From: Sipunculus nudus
Lineage: Eukaryota; Annelida; Sipuncula; Golfingiida; Sipunculidae
DNA: 64,000 nucleotides
Assembly: GCA_026874595.1 (NCBI GenBank)
Contig: CM049307.1
Span: forward strand, 31,162,362-31,226,361
Direction of reading: 5' to 3'
The notes under the pieces: model-generated
Told to the model about the DNA's origin: nothing
Databases searched by the model: none
What the model saw: the letters and a program-made list of their open reading frames with translations, nothing else
In this document: one piece after another, positions 43,414 through 57,979 of the stretch
How the letters are laid out: each line of letters starts with the position of its first letter
Position numbering within the stretch: the stretch's first letter is position 1
Translations under genes and position numbers: made by a program

Positions 43414-46400
43414 CAGCTGTGTATTTTGTGGTCCCTGTTTGTGATGGGGTGGGTCTTAAAATCTGTTGATTTGGTGATCAAATGGTTGATATGACACATA
43501 TGAGTGTTGTAAGAAAAAAATTGACCCCAATATTGGATCAAACTGAAAGAAAGATTTCTGGTTTTATGGAAACAGATATGCTGGCCTTTCTTGGAAACAG
43601 TTATATTTTGTGGCATCTGTATATGTTGCCTTATGCCATCATACACCCAACAAGGAGAGGACCTGAGCTACAACTGACTTTTAAAGCCTGTCCTGACATA
43701 TTTTTCTTTTGGTCATAATGTGATCAGAGTATCAGAGTTAGACCTGTTTCCTGGTCATGAAACAAAATATATCCAAATCAGCTGGACAATGTATTGAACA
43801 ATCAGATTAAGAAGTGAGAAGTTTCACTATAATAGGAACATTTTCAGTGAAAAGCCCCATTGGATTTCTAAGCGATTCATGCCAAAATTTGCTGTTTTCA
43901 TATTGATATTGAACCAAACCGGTGACTCCACAAGCAATACCTTCTTGTTTTACAAATTTAATTGTTATTTTCAGATTGACACCTATCATGTCAAAGTAAC
44001 AGAAAGCAGCAGCCATAAATTTGACTGTCAGTTTAAAAAAAAGAAGAATGACCTTGAACTATTCCTACACTCATGTAGTCCTGCATAGTTTTATCAAAAT
44101 TGGACAAAAGAATTGTTAACCAAAATCTGACAAAGAGTTTTGAAATTTCACATATTCTCATGATAACTCTTTTTCATGTTTTTATGAGATTTTCATTCCA
44201 AGTGTCTAACTGCCTATTTGGTCTGACAAAATAACACCATTCCAAAAAGAGACACTAAGTTTGTGAGATGTTGCATGCTTTTTATTTTTTTTTTACATTT
44301 CTGATTCCAAGGTGTCTATGAGGAACTGGTTGTAATGATGCCAGATTTTATGGGCAGTGAGCCAGATGAAATGAAAATTGTAAAAAATCCCATAAGATTG
44401 TTCTCTAGAAAAGAAGAAAGAAAGACAGAAACAAAGAAAGATAGAAAGAAAGAAGTAGGAAATATTCAGGATAGAAATGTCGAGCTGTTGGGAGAGCCAC
44501 AGTTTGATTTGAAGCACTGCAAAATTTAAAATGTGCCTACACAATCAAGGCCATTTATTATTAGTTTATCATTCCCTGGTCCTTTCCTTGTTTGAAACTG
44601 AATATTCATGAACACAACCCAACCAAAATCTTGATGTTCAGGATAGAGAACATGTTTGCTACACACATTATCTGTGGAATACTTTTAATTTGAATAAGTT
44701 TTGGAATCATTTTCTTGAACAGATATTAACTGTCCAATAAAAGGAATGCCTTCTGGGGAAAATTTAAGGGGGAATGCTGGAAGTCAAACAGATTATTAGT
44801 GTCTTGGTTTTGTCTGGACTGACAGTGACAACTTTGGTTTAGGGCTTGAAAGACCAGCAGAGAGATAAAAATATGGTTACAGTCAACAACACATCTCTGA
44901 GACCTGTAAACATGGGCATCTGAAGTAAATAGAAACATCTAAATAGTTCATGCTGTTATACTAGACATTATATTGTTTTGTTAGGAAATTATCTCAAATA
45001 TAATTAGAGGTTTACTTTACCTAAAACCAGATATCAGTAGCCACAGGATAACCAAAATAGTTCAGTTCAGCCCGAATTGGGTTACTGTAACACTTTTAAT
45101 TTGAATAAGTTTTGGAATCATTTTCTTGAACAGATATTAACTGTCCAATAAAAGGAATGGCTTCTGGGGAAAATTTAAGGGGGAATGCTGGAAGTCAAAC
45201 AGATTATTAGTGTCTTGGTTTTGTCTGGACTGACAGCGACAACTTTGGTTTAGGGCTTGAAAGACCAGCAGAGAGATAAAAATATGGTTACAGTCAACAA
45301 CGCATCTCTGAGACCTGTAAACATGGGAATCTGAAGTAAATAGAAACATCTAAATAGTTCATGCTGTTATACTAGACATAATATTGTTTTGTTAGGTAAT
45401 TACCTCAAATATAATTAGAGGTTTACTTTTACCTAAAACCAGATATCAGTAGCCACATGGTAACCAAAATAGTTCAGTTCAGCCCGAATTGGGATACTGT
45501 AATATGAGTAAAATAATATGTTGCATAAGAAAGGTATGCTGTTATGGAGTGAAGGAAAAATTAGCTTGATGAACAGACAAACAGATACTGAAGGTTTCTT
45601 TGCCAAGAGCAGTCAGATATTTGTGGAGTCAGCCAGATGGATCTGATGAGCACTGTTGTTATGAATTATGGTAGCCAGATACAGTATGAAAATGTAAGTG
45701 GTTAAATATGATTCTCTGAGAAGTCATGTGAGGGTTGACAAGAATAATAGGAACAGTATATTGGCTGATAAATCTAGTTTGACAATTTTTTAAACTTTTT
45801 AGACATTGAATCTGTTTTACTGACACAATGCTGGGAATGGTTGAAGTCAAACAGATAATAAGAGTGTCTTGGTATTGTCTGGAGTGAAAGTGACAACTTT
45901 GGTTTAGTACTTGGAAAGACCAGCAGAGAGATAGAAATATGGTTACAGTCAACAATGCATCTCTGAGACTTTTACCTGTAAACATGGGCATCTGAAGCAA
46001 CTAGAAATATTAAATATGCTCATGTGGTTATACATGATGTCATAAGGTTTTGTGAGGAAATTACCTCAAATATAATTACAGGTTCATTTTTACCTAAAAC
46101 CAGGTATCAGTAGCCACAGGGTAACCAAAATAGTTCAGTTCAACCTGCATTGGGTCACAGTAAAATTGGTAAAATAATACATGTTACATAAGAAAGTTAT
46201 GCTTTTATGGAGTGAACAGACAAACATATTCTGAAGGTTCGTTTGCCAAGAGCAATCAGATATGTGTGGTGTAAGCCGGATAGCTCTGATGAGCAATATT
46301 GTGTAGGATTATGGTAGGCACATACAGCATGAAAATGTAAGTGGTTAGTTATTATTCTCTGAGAAGTCATGTAAGGGTTGACAACAATAAAAAGAAACTG

Positions 46401-46470
46401 TATATTGGATGATATATATCTAGTGTGACAATTTCTTTTGAATGTTTAGACATTGAATCTGTTTTACTGA
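43414..46470 (+). repeat. U7: D-type unit (3.06 kb)
   Basis: D organisation (duplication 44681/45092). It is the only unit with six rather than seven or eight A's in TTGTAAAAAATCCC (about 44380), which keeps a 75-codon frame open at 44305-44529. Its second A copy carries the TTAGGTAATTACC variant also seen in U5. Confidence 0.94.
44305..44529 (+). other. Possible ancient exon in block B (open only in U7)
   Basis: After a T-rich tract and TTCCAAG, the frame reads GVYEELVVMMPDFMGSEPDE, then a lysine/glutamate-rich stretch from the purine tract, and closes at TAA 44527-44529. Other units carry an extra one or two A's and hit a stop about 32 codons in. Two diverged relatives, near 5390 and 18891, keep the same start of frame (VYxELD, then MP, then SEPHEM or TEPHEI). 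That may be a trace of coding origin or simply purine-rich sequence lacking stops. Confidence 0.2.
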
Positions 46471-49400
46471 CAGCTGTGTATTTTGTGGTCCCTGTTTGTG
46501 ATGGGGTGGGTCTTAAAATCTGTTGATTTGGTGATCAAATGGTTGATATGACACATATGAGTGTTGTGAGAAAAAGTTGACCCCAATATTGGATCAAACT
46601 GAAAGAAAGATTTCTGGTTTTATGGAAACAGATATGCTGGCCTTTCTTGGAAACAGTTATATTTTGTGGCATCTGTATATGTTGCCTTATGCCATCATAC
46701 ACCCAAAAAGGAGAGGACCTGAGCTACAACTGACTTTTAAAGCCTGTCCTGACATATATTTCTTTTGGTCATAATGTGATCAGAGTATCAGAGTTAGACC
46801 TGTTTCCTGGTCATGAAACAAAATATATCCAAATCAGCTGGACAATGTATTGAACAATCAGATTAGTAAGTGAGAAGTTTCACTATAATAGGAACATTTT
46901 CAGTGAAAAGCCCCATTGGATTTCTAAGTGATTCATGCCAAAATTTGCTATTTCATATTGATATGGAACCAGACCGGTGTCTCCACAAGCAATACCTTCT
47001 TGTTTTACAAATTTATTTGTTATTTTCAGATTGACACCTATCATGTCAAAGTAACAGAAAGCAGCAGCCATAAATTTGACTGTCAGTTTTAAAAAAAGAA
47101 GAATGACCTTGAACTATTCCTACACTCATGTAGTCCTGCATAGTTTTATCAAAATTGGACAAAAGAATTGTTAACCAAAATCTGACAAAGAGTTTTGAAA
47201 TTTCACATATTCTCATGATTACTCTTTTTCATGTTTTTATGAGATTTTCATTCCAAGTGTCTAACTGCCTATTTGGTCTGACAAAATAACACCATTCCAA
47301 AAAGAGACACTAAGTTTGTGAGATGTTGCATGCTTTTTAAATTTTTTTTACATTTCTGATTCCAAGGTGTCTATGAGGAACTGGTTGTAATGATGCCAGG
47401 TTTTATGGTCAGTGAGCCAGATGAAATGAAAATTGTAAAAAAAATCCCATAAGATTGTTCCCTAGAAAAGAAGAAAGAAAGACAGAAACAAAGAAAGATT
47501 GAAAGAAAGAAGTAGGAAATATTCAGGATAGAAATGTCGAGCTGTTGGGAGAGCCACAGTTTGATTTGAAGCACTGCAAAATTTAAAATGTGCCTACACA
47601 ATCAAGGCCATTTATTATTAGTTTATCATTCCCTGGTCCTTTCCTTGTTTGAAACTGAATATTCACAAACACAACCCAACCAAAATCTTGATGTTCAGGA
47701 TAGAGAACATGTTTGCTACACACATTATCTGTGGAATACTTTTAATTTGAATAAGTTTTGGAATCATTTTCTTGAACAGATATTAACTGTCCAATAAAAG
47801 GAATGGCTTCTGGGGAAAATTTGAGGGGGAATGCTGGAAGTCAAACAGATTATTAGTGTCTTGGTTTTGTCTGGACTGACAGTGACAACTTTGGTTTAGG
47901 GCTTGAAAGACCAGCAGAGAGATAAAAATATGGTTACAGTCAACAACACATCTCTGAGACCTGTAAACATGGGCATCTGAAGTAAATAGAAACATCTAAA
48001 TAGTTCATGCTGTTATACTAGACATAATATTGTTTTGTTAGGAAATTATCTCAAATAAAATTAGAGGTTTACTTTACCTAAAACCAGATATCAGTAGCCA
48101 CGGGATAACCAAAATAGTTCAGTTCAGCCCGAATTGGGTTACTGTAACACTTTTAATTTGAATAAGTTTTGGAATCATTTTCTTGAACAGATATTAACTG
48201 TCCAATAAAAGGAATGGCTTCTGGGGAAAATTTAAGGGGGAATGCTGGAAGTCAAACAGATTATTAGTGTCTTGGTTTTGTGTGGACTGACAGTGACAAC
48301 TTTGGTTTAGGGCTTGAAAGACCAGTAGAGAGATAAAAATATGGTTACAGTCAACAACGCATCTCTGAGACCTGTAAACATGGGAATCTGAAGTAAATAG
48401 AAACATCTAGATAGTTCATGCTGTTATACTAGACATAATATTGTTTTGTTAGGAAATTACCTCAAATATAATTGGAGGTTTACTTTACCTAAAACCAGAT
48501 ATCAGTAGCCACAGGATAACCAAAATAGTTCAGTTCAGCCTGAATTGGGTTACTGTAACATGAGTAAAATAATGTTACATAAGAAAGGTATGCTGTTATG
48601 GAGTGAAGGGAAAATTAGCTTAATGAACAGACAAACAGATTCTGAAGGTTTCTTTGCCAAGAGCAGTCAGATATTTGTGGAGTCAGCCAGATGGATCTGA
48701 TGAGCACTATCGTTATGAATTATGGTAGCCAGATACAGTATGAAAATGTAAGTGGTTAAATATGATTCTCTGAGAAGTCATGTGAGGGTTGACAAGAATA
48801 ATAGGAACAGTATATTGGCTGATAAATCTAGTTTGACAATTTTTTAAAACTTTTTAGACATTGAATCTGTTTTACTGACACAATGCTGGGAATGGTTGAA
48901 GTCAAACAGATAATAAGAGTGTCTTGGTATTGTCTGGAGTGAAAGTGACAACTTTGGTTTAGTACTTGGACAGACCAGCAGAGAGATAGAAATATGGTTA
49001 CAGTCAACAACGCATCTCTGAGACTTTTACCTGTAAACATGGGCATCTGAAGCAACTAGAAACATTAAATATGTTCATGTGGTTATACTGGATGTCATAA
49101 GGTTTTGTGAGGAAATTACCTCAAATATAATTACAGGTTCATTTTTACCTAAAACCAGGTATCAGTAGCCACAGGGTAACCAAAATAGGTCAGTTCAACC
49201 TGCATTGGGTTACAGTAAAATTGGTAAAATAATACATGTTACATAAGAGAGTTATGCTTTTATGGAGTGAACAGACAAATATATTCTGAAGGTTTGTTTG
49301 CCAAGAGCAATCAGATATGTGTGGTGCAAGCCGGATAGCTCTGATGAGCAATATTGTGTAGGATTATGGTAGGCACATACAGCATGAAAATGTAAGTGGT

Positions 49401-49525
49401 AAGATATTATTCTCTGAGAAGTCATGTAAGGGTTGACAAAAATAAAAAGGAACTGTATATTGGATGATATATATCTAGTGTGACAATTTCTTTTGAATAT
49501 TTAGACATTGAATCTATTTTACTGA
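46471..49525 (+). repeat. U8: D-type unit (3.06 kb)
   Basis: D organisation (47738/48149). It has eight A's at the TTGTA(n)TCCC site and a TTTTAAAAAAAG variant at about 47088. Confidence 0.94.
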
Positions 49526-52500
49526 CAGCTGTGTATTTTGTGGTCCCTGTTTGTGATGGGGTGGGTCTTAAAATCTGTTGATTTGGTGATCAAATGGTTG
49601 ATATGACACATATGAGTGTTGTGAGAAAAAATTGACCCCAATATTGGATCAAACTGAAAGAAAGATTTCTGGTTTTATGGAAACAGATATGCTGGCCTTT
49701 CTTGGAAACAGTTATATTTTGTGGCATCTGTATATGTTGCCTTATGCCATCATACACCCAAAAAGGAGAGGACCTGAGCTACAACTGACTTTTAAAGCCT
49801 GTCCTGACATATATTTCTTTTGGTCATAATGTGATCAGAGTATCAGAGTTAGACCTGTTTCCTGGTCATGAAACAAAATATATCCAAATCAGCTGGACAA
49901 TGTATTGAACAATCAGATTAAGAAGTGAGAAGTTTCACTATAATAGGAACATTTTCAGTGAAAAGCCCCATTGGATTTCTAAGCGATTCATGCCAAAATT
50001 TGCTGTTTTCATATTGATATGGAACCAAACCGGTGACTCCACAAGCAATACCTTCTTGTTTTACAAATTTAATTGTTATTTTCAGATTGACACCTATCAT
50101 GTCAAAGTAACAGAAAGCAGCAGCCATAAATTTGACTGTCAGTTTAAAAAAAAGAAGAATGACCTTGAACTATTCCTACACTCATGTAGTCCTGCATAGT
50201 TTTATCAAAATTGGACAAAAGAATTGTTAACCAAAATCTGACAAAGAGTTTTGAAATTTCACATATTCTCATGATTACTCTTTTTCATGTTTTTATGAGA
50301 TTTTCATTCCAAGTGTCTAACTGCCTATTTGGTCTGACAAAATAACACCATTCCAAAAAGAGACACTAAGTTTGTGAGATGTTGCATGCTTTTAAAATTT
50401 TTTTACATTTCTGATTCCAAGGTGTCTATGAGGAACTGGTTGTAATGATGCCAGGTTTTATGGGCAGTGAGCCAGATGAAATGAAAATTGTAAAAAAATC
50501 CCATAAGATTGTTCTCTAGAAAAGAAGAAAGTAAGACAGAAACAAAGAAAGATTGAAAGAAAGAAGTAGGAAATATTCAGGATAGAAATGTCGAGATGTT
50601 GGGAGAGTTACAGTTTGATTTGAAGCACTGCAAAATTTAAAATGTGCCTACACAATCAAGGCCATTTATTATTAGTTTATCATTCCCTGGTCCTTTCCTT
50701 GTTTGAAACTGAATATTCACGAACACAACCCAACCAAAATCTTGATGTTCAGGATAAAGAACATGTTTGCTACACACATTATCTGTGGAATACTTTTAAT
50801 TTGAATAAGTTTTGGAATCATTTTCTTGAACAGATATTAACTGTCAAATAAAAGGAATGGCTTCTGGGAAAAATTTAAGGGGGAATGCTGGAAGTCAAAC
50901 AGATTATTAGTGTCTTGGTTTTGTGTGGACTGACAGCGACAACTTTGGTTTAGGGCTTGAAAGACCAGCAGAGAGAAAAAAGTATGGTTACAGTCAACAA
51001 CGCATCTCTGAGACCTGTAAACATGGGCATCTGAAGTAAATAGAAACATCTAAATAGTTCATGCTGTTATACTAGACATAATATTGTTTTGTTAGGAAAT
51101 TACCTCAAATATAATTAGAGGTTTACTTTTACCTAAAACCAGATATCAGTAGCCACAGGGTAACCAAAATAGTTCAGTTCAGCCCGAATTGGGTTACTGT
51201 AACATGAGTAAAATAATATGTTACATAAGAAAGGTATGCTGTTATGGAGTGAAGGAGAAATTAGCTTGATGAACAGACAAACAGATTCTGAAGGTTTCTT
51301 TGCCAAGAGCAGTCAGATATTTGTGGAGTCAGCCAGATGGATCTGATGAGCACTATTGTTAAGGATTATGGTAGGCAGATACAGTATGAAAATGTAAGTG
51401 GTTAAATATGATTCTCTGAGAAGTCATGTGAGGGTTGACAAGAATAATAGGAACAGTATATTGGCTGATAAATCTAGTTTGACAATTTTTTAAAACTTTT
51501 TAGACATTGAATCTGTTTTACTGACACAATGCTGGGAATGGTTGAAGTCAAACAGATAATAAGTGTGTCTTGGTATTGTCTGGAGTGAAAGTGACAACTT
51601 TGGTTTAGTACTTGGAAAGACCAGCAGAGAGATAGAAATATGGTTACAGTCAACAACGTATCTCTGAGACTTTTACCTGTAATTATGGGCATCTGAAGCA
51701 ACTAGAACCATTAAATATGCTCATGTGGTTATATTGGATGTCATAAGGTTTTGTGAGGTAATTACCTCAAATATAATTACAGGTTCATTTTTAGCTTAGC
51801 TGACTATAATTCATATTAGCTATAGTCATGGTCCATTGTCCGTCGTCCGTCCGTCTGTCCGTCCGTCCGTCCGTCCGTCCGTCCGTCCATCTGTCCATCT
51901 GGATGTCCGTCCGTAAGACTGGCACGTTTCGACACCGTTGGACCTACGAATCTGAATTTCGGCATATAGTTAATGTCCCCATAATCTCCTACCATGCCAA
52001 AAATTGGGTCAATAGGACTTCGTTCCTTTGAGATGTTAAGGAAAAACCTCAATTTTTTATTAGAAATCTATTTTCACACTTCAGGACTGCCTAATATCAA
52101 AACCACTCATCTGATTTTCTTCATATTTACCATAAATATTCCTCTATATAGTTCCTATGTACATGCCAGATATTAAGTCAGTATTATATAAATTAAAAAA
52201 GTTATGGGCCCAAACATAATGGACTTTGTAAAAAAATCAGGAAGATATTTGGTCACTTAAGACCAAAAGTGTTAAAAGTAGGGACTATTTTCAGTAATAC
52301 AACTTTAATTAATCAAAATTTAATTGTATACCAAAGATTAGATCAAAATTTGTTAAATTTTTTTAAATATTGGCAAAAATATAAAATTGGTACCTTAAAT
52401 TTTGCCCAACTTTGGCCATGGCACGTTTTTTTCCTGTAAGTACTGTGGATTTAATTTTCACACCATGTATACATAAGGATTTAATCTGTTAAAATCTGAA

Positions 52501-55330
52501 ATTTGAAAATAAAAGCTGCAAAATTAGGCTAGTTATTGAATTTTTTTGGAGGCTCTTGTTGTATTCCCTTACATTGTCAAGCAGTCCACTTTGATGACTG
52601 TAGGTCATTCAGTGCACATCTCTATGCTCCCCAGGCTGTTGACATAATTTTAGATATCCCCAAAATCTCCTACCATACCGAAAATTGGGTCATTAGGACT
52701 TCGTTCCTTCGGGATATTAAGGAAAAAAACTGTTTTCTATAAAAAAGCCATTGTTACACTTCAAGGCTGCCTAATATCAAAACCACTGATCTGTTTTTGA
52801 TTGTATTTAGTATTCACATTCTTTTATACATTTTCTATGAACATACCAAAAATTAGGTCAGTATTGGGTATTATTTTGAAGTTATGGGCCAAAACATAAT
52901 GCAATTTTTTAAAAAATCAGGAAATATATTTACTCACATGAGAATTGCTGAACCTAGAGACCTTTTTTCAGGAATATAACTTTATTTAATCAAGATTCAA
53001 TTGTTAACCCAAAATTAGATCTGAATTTTGCAAATTTTCAAGTTATTAGCATAAATAAAAAATCAATACCTTAAATTTTGTCCAACTTTGGCACTGTTGA
53101 TTTAATTTTCCCAGCATATATGCATAAGGATTTAATCTTTTAAAATCTGAACTTTCAAAAGAAATTGATTGGAATGAATAGCTTTTATTCATGTTTTCAT
53201 ACACCATGTCAAGTGTTGTTTACATCTAGCCCACCTAGTAGTACAGCCTTCACTTGCATTATGTAACCCACCCCAGGCAGCTTACCTTGGCCCAGCTTGG
53301 TCACTACTAGCAGGCTTCCCCTCGCCCTGCACTCATCCCCCCCCCCCAGCTGGTGCATAAACTAGATGAATGTTATAATTTTTCTGTATTTTATTTTATT
53401 CTTGGACATGCTACATTTTAGATTTTGTATTGAACCACCAGGGTTACAATGATTAAAGTGTACATTTAATTGTGTCCACAAAGTGGTGTATTGCTGTGAA
53501 AGTGTGGATGTTCATGAGACAAGTAATTCCTTACTTCAGAAGAGTAAAAACTTCACCAGGTGTGAAATTGACTATTAATTCCAGTAATTAATTAAAACTG
53601 GGATAGTAATTAGCACAATGATATTGTTTGTCCCTCATCTAACCAACAGTGTGTATACTTTATTTGAAAAGATGTTTTATTTTATCAAATTCACTTTTAT
53701 TTTATTTTGTTGAATAAAATTAAGCATGTCCTGAAAACTCCAATATGCAACACTTTTTAATAGTGATTCAAGGAATACTCTTGTAGATGCCATGTTGTGG
53801 CATTATTTTCTTTTAAAATCAGTTTAAACATTTATGATTTAAAAATAATAAAATATATGTGTATGTATAATATGACCCAATGTTTTTTACTCTGTATATA
53901 TAATGATTGCAACTTTTGCAACAATTCTAATATTTTAACTTATATTTTCAGGTTTTTTAATTAAAAATTTATAAACCTCTAAATAAAAAAATGATTCAGA
54001 TAAAAACTTCTTAATGGAAAAAGTGGATCTGCTTAAAAAAATAGGATTATATATAAACTTAAATGCATTATTCTCTTGAAAGTGAAATAAAGGTATTAGT
54101 CCATTCTGTCCACTTACCTGTCCATCTGTAAATTTCCGTATGCAACACAGTATCTCAAAACTTTTACTGCTTTTCTTCATGACAGTCTTGTCTGAGTATT
54201 AGTTTGCAATCATATATTTAGAACTTTACTATAACCAAGTAGGAGGGCCCCTTTCCTCTTAGCTTTTCATATTCTTATATAAATGAAAAACATTACAATA
54301 GAATATTTCTACATCCACCTTCGTGCTGCCCTCACTTTTCCCTTCTCCGAACCCCATCCCAAAGTCAGCCTCAGTAAGCAAGAACAAGATGAATCAGATA
54401 TATTCATACTTTAATATTTTGTATAACTATTCGTCCATAGGTACCTATGTACATGCCAGAAATTATGTCAATATTGTGTAATATGTAGGCATAGTGGGCA
54501 TCACAATAATGTACCTTGTCAGGACTAAAGAGATATTGTGTCATACAGTCACATATTGATAAATCACTTCATCAGCATAGTTAATCATAACATCATATCT
54601 GTCAAATTGAACGCTTGCAGACTACCATACACTTTAGATCCTTGAACAAATAGCCTTATCATCATTCTACTACTGCTTATTACTGCTGTCATTGTATTCA
54701 TATTTGCTCAAATATATCACAATTTTCAACCCCTCCTAAATAAATAAAAAATAAACCACTTTATTTGACTCTATTAATCCATCAGTCAGGTAATTTCATT
54801 TATCATTTACTCACATATTACATTACATTCCTTTATAATAGCCCAACATGTACATGATATTCATAAGCTTTATCGACTCGATATAGTATAACAGTGGAGA
54901 AACATTTATAGTCAAATCACGATCAGCTGAGCGCTGTGACCCATGGGTCCCTTGTTACCTAAAACCAGGTATCAGTAGCCACAGGGTAACCAAAATAGTT
55001 CAGTTTAACCTGCATTGGGTTACAGTAAAATTGGTAAAATAATACATGTTACATAAGAACGGTATGCTTTTATGGAGTGAACAGACAAACATATTCTGAA
55101 GGTTTGTTTGCCAAGAGCAATCAGATGTGTGGTGTAAGCCGGATAGCTCTGATGAGCAATATTGTGTAGGATTATGGTAGGCACATTCAGCATGAAAATG
55201 TAAGTGGTTAGATATGATTCTCTGAGAAGTCATGTAAAGGTTGACAAAATAAAAAGGATCTGTATATTGGATGATATATCTAGTGTGACAATTTCTTTTG
55301 AATGTTTAGACATTGAATCTGTTTTACTGA
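49526..55330 (+). repeat. U9: E-type unit (5.81 kb)
   Basis: As U4 and U6, with the longest (GTCC)n head of the three (about 51840-51890). Confidence 0.95.
51793..54956 (+). mobile_element. Full-length element, array copy 3 (3.16 kb)
   Basis: Starts AGCTTAGCTGAC (one change from AGCTCAGCTGAC) after TTTTT and ends GACCCATGGGTCCCTTGTT before ACCTAAAACC. The extra length compared with copy 2 is mainly in the (GTCC)n head and the C run (11). Confidence 0.88.
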
Positions 55331-57979
55331 CAGCTGTGTATTTTGTGGTCCCTGTTTGTGATGGGGTGGGTCTTAAAATCTGTTGATTTGGTGATCAAAT
55401 GGTTGATATGACACATATGAGTGTTGTGAGAAAAAATTGACCCCAATATTGGATCAAACTGAAAGAAAGATTTCTGGTTTTATGGAAACAGATATGCTGG
55501 CCTTTCTTGGAAACAGTTATATTTTGTGGCATCTGTATATGTTGCCTTATGCCATCATACACCCAAAAAGGAGAGGACCTGAGCTACAACTGACTTTTAA
55601 AGCCTGTCCTGACATATATTTCTTTTGGTCATAATGTGATCAGAGTATCAGAGTTAGACTTGTTTCCTGGTCATGAAACAAAATATATCCAAATCAGCTG
55701 GACAATGTATTGAACAATCAGATTAAGAAGTGAGAAGTTTCACTATAATAGGAACATTTTCAGTGAAAAGCCCCATTGGATTTCTAAGTGATTCATGCCA
55801 AAATTTGCTGTTTTCATATTGATATGGAACCAAACCGGTGACTCCACAAGCAATACCTTCTTGTTTTACAAATTTAATTGTTATTTTCAGATTGACACCT
55901 ATCATGTCAAAGTAACAGAAAGCAGCAGCCATAAATTTGACTGTCAGTTTAAAAAAAAGAAGAATGACCTTGAACTATTCCTACACTCATGTAGTCCTGC
56001 ATAGTTTTATCAAAATTGGACAAAAGAATTGTTAACCAAAATCTGACAAAGAGTTTTGAAATTTCACATATTCTCATGATTACTCTTTTTCATGTTTTTA
56101 TGAGATTTTCATTCCAAGTGTCTAACTGCCTATTTAGTCTGACAAAATAACACCATTCCAAAAAGAGACACTAAGTTTGTGAGATGTTGCATGCTTTTAA
56201 AATTTTTTTTTACATTTCTGATTCCAAGGTGTCTATGAGGAACTGGTTGTAATGATGCCAGGTTTTATGGGCAGTGAGCCAGATGAAATGAAAATTGTAA
56301 AAAAATCCCATAAGATTGTTCTCTAGAAAAGAAGAAAGAAAGACAGAAACAAAGAAAGATTGAAAGAAAGAAGTAGGAAATATTCAGGATAGAAATGTCG
56401 AGATGTTGGGAGAGCCACAGTTTGATTTGAAGCACTGCAAAATTTAAAATGTGCCTACACAATCAAGGCCATTTATTATTAGTTTATCATTCCCTGGTCC
56501 TTTCCTTGTTTGAAACTGAATATTCACAAACACAACCCAACCAAAATCTTGATGTTCAGGATAGAGAACATGTTTGCTACACACATTATCTGTGGAATAC
56601 TTTTAATTTGAATAAGTTTTGGAATCATTTTCTTGAACAGATATTAACTGTCCAATAAAAGGAATGGCTTCTGGGAAAAATTTAAGGGGGAATGCTGGAA
56701 GTCAAACAGATTATTAGTGTCTTGGTTTTGTGTGGACTGACAGTGACAACTTTGGTTTAGGGCTTGAAAGACCAGCAGAGAGATAAAAATATGGTTACAG
56801 TCAACAACGCATCTCTGAGACCTGTAAACATGGGCATCTGAAGTAAATAGAAAGATCTAAATAGTTCATGCTGTTATACTAGACATAATATTGTTTTGTT
56901 AGGAAATTATCTCAAATATAATTAGAGGTTTACTTTCACCTAAAACCAGATATCAGTAGCCACAGGGAAACCAAAATAGTTCAGTTCATCCCGAATTGGG
57001 ATACTGGAATATGAGTAAAATAATATGTTGCATAAGAAAGGTATGCTGTTATGGAGTGAAGGAAAAATTAGCTTGATGAACAGACAAACAGATTCTGAAG
57101 GTTTCTTTGCATAGAGCAGTCAGATATTTGTGGAGTCAGCCAGATGGATCTGATGAGCACTATTGTTAAGAATTATGGTAGCCAGATACAGTATGAAAAT
57201 GTAAGTGGTTAAATATGATTCTCTGAGAAGTCATGTGAGGGTTGACAAGAATAATAGGAACAGTATATTGGCTGATAAATCTAGTTTTGACAATTTTTTA
57301 AAACTTTTTAGACATTGAATCTTTTTTACTGACACAATGCTGGGAATGGTTGAAGTTAAACAGATAATAAGTGCGTCTTGGTATTGTCTGGAGTGAAAGT
57401 GACAACTTTGGTTTAGTACTTGGAAAGACCAGCAGAGGGATAGAAATATGGTTACAGTCAACAACGCATCTCTGAGACTTTTACATGTAAACATGGGCAT
57501 CTGAAGCAACTAGAAACATTAAATATGCTCATGTGGTTATACTGGATGTCATAAGGTTTTGTGAGGAAATTACCTCAAATATAATTACAGGTTCATTTTT
57601 ACCTAAAACCAGGTATCAGTAGCCACAGGGTAACCAAAATAGGTCAGTTCAACCTGCATTGGGTTACAGTAAAATTGGTAAAAAAATACATGTTACATAA
57701 GAAAGTTATGCTTTTATGGAGTGAACAGACAAACATATTCTGAAGGTTTGTTTGCCAAGAGCAATCAGATATGTGTGGTGTAAGCCGGATAGCTCTGATG
57801 AGCAATATTGTGTAGGATTATGGTAGGCACATACAGCATGAAAATGTAAGTGGTTAGATATTATTCTCTGAGAAGTCATGTAAGGGTTGACAAAAATAAA
57901 AAGGAACTGTATATTGGATGATATAGATCTAGTGTGACAATTTCTTTTGAATGTTTAGACATTGAATCTGTTTTACTGA
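55331..57979 (+). repeat. U10: S-type (basic) unit, 2.65 kb
   Basis: B-A-A' with neither the 411-bp duplication nor the element. It is the first of three basic units after the last E unit. Confidence 0.95.
55891..56004 (+). other. Exon-like segment in block B (representative copy)
   Basis: TTGTTATTTTCAG is a good acceptor sequence, directly followed by 37 open codons, IDTYHVKVTESSSHKFDCQF then KKKKNDLELFLHSCSPA, and TAG. The frame is intact in most units, but broken by a 2-base loss in U1, by TTTTAA in U8 and U13, and altered C to W in U11. Near-identity of units explains most of the conservation. It may be a relic of a terminal exon carried into the repeat. Confidence 0.22.
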
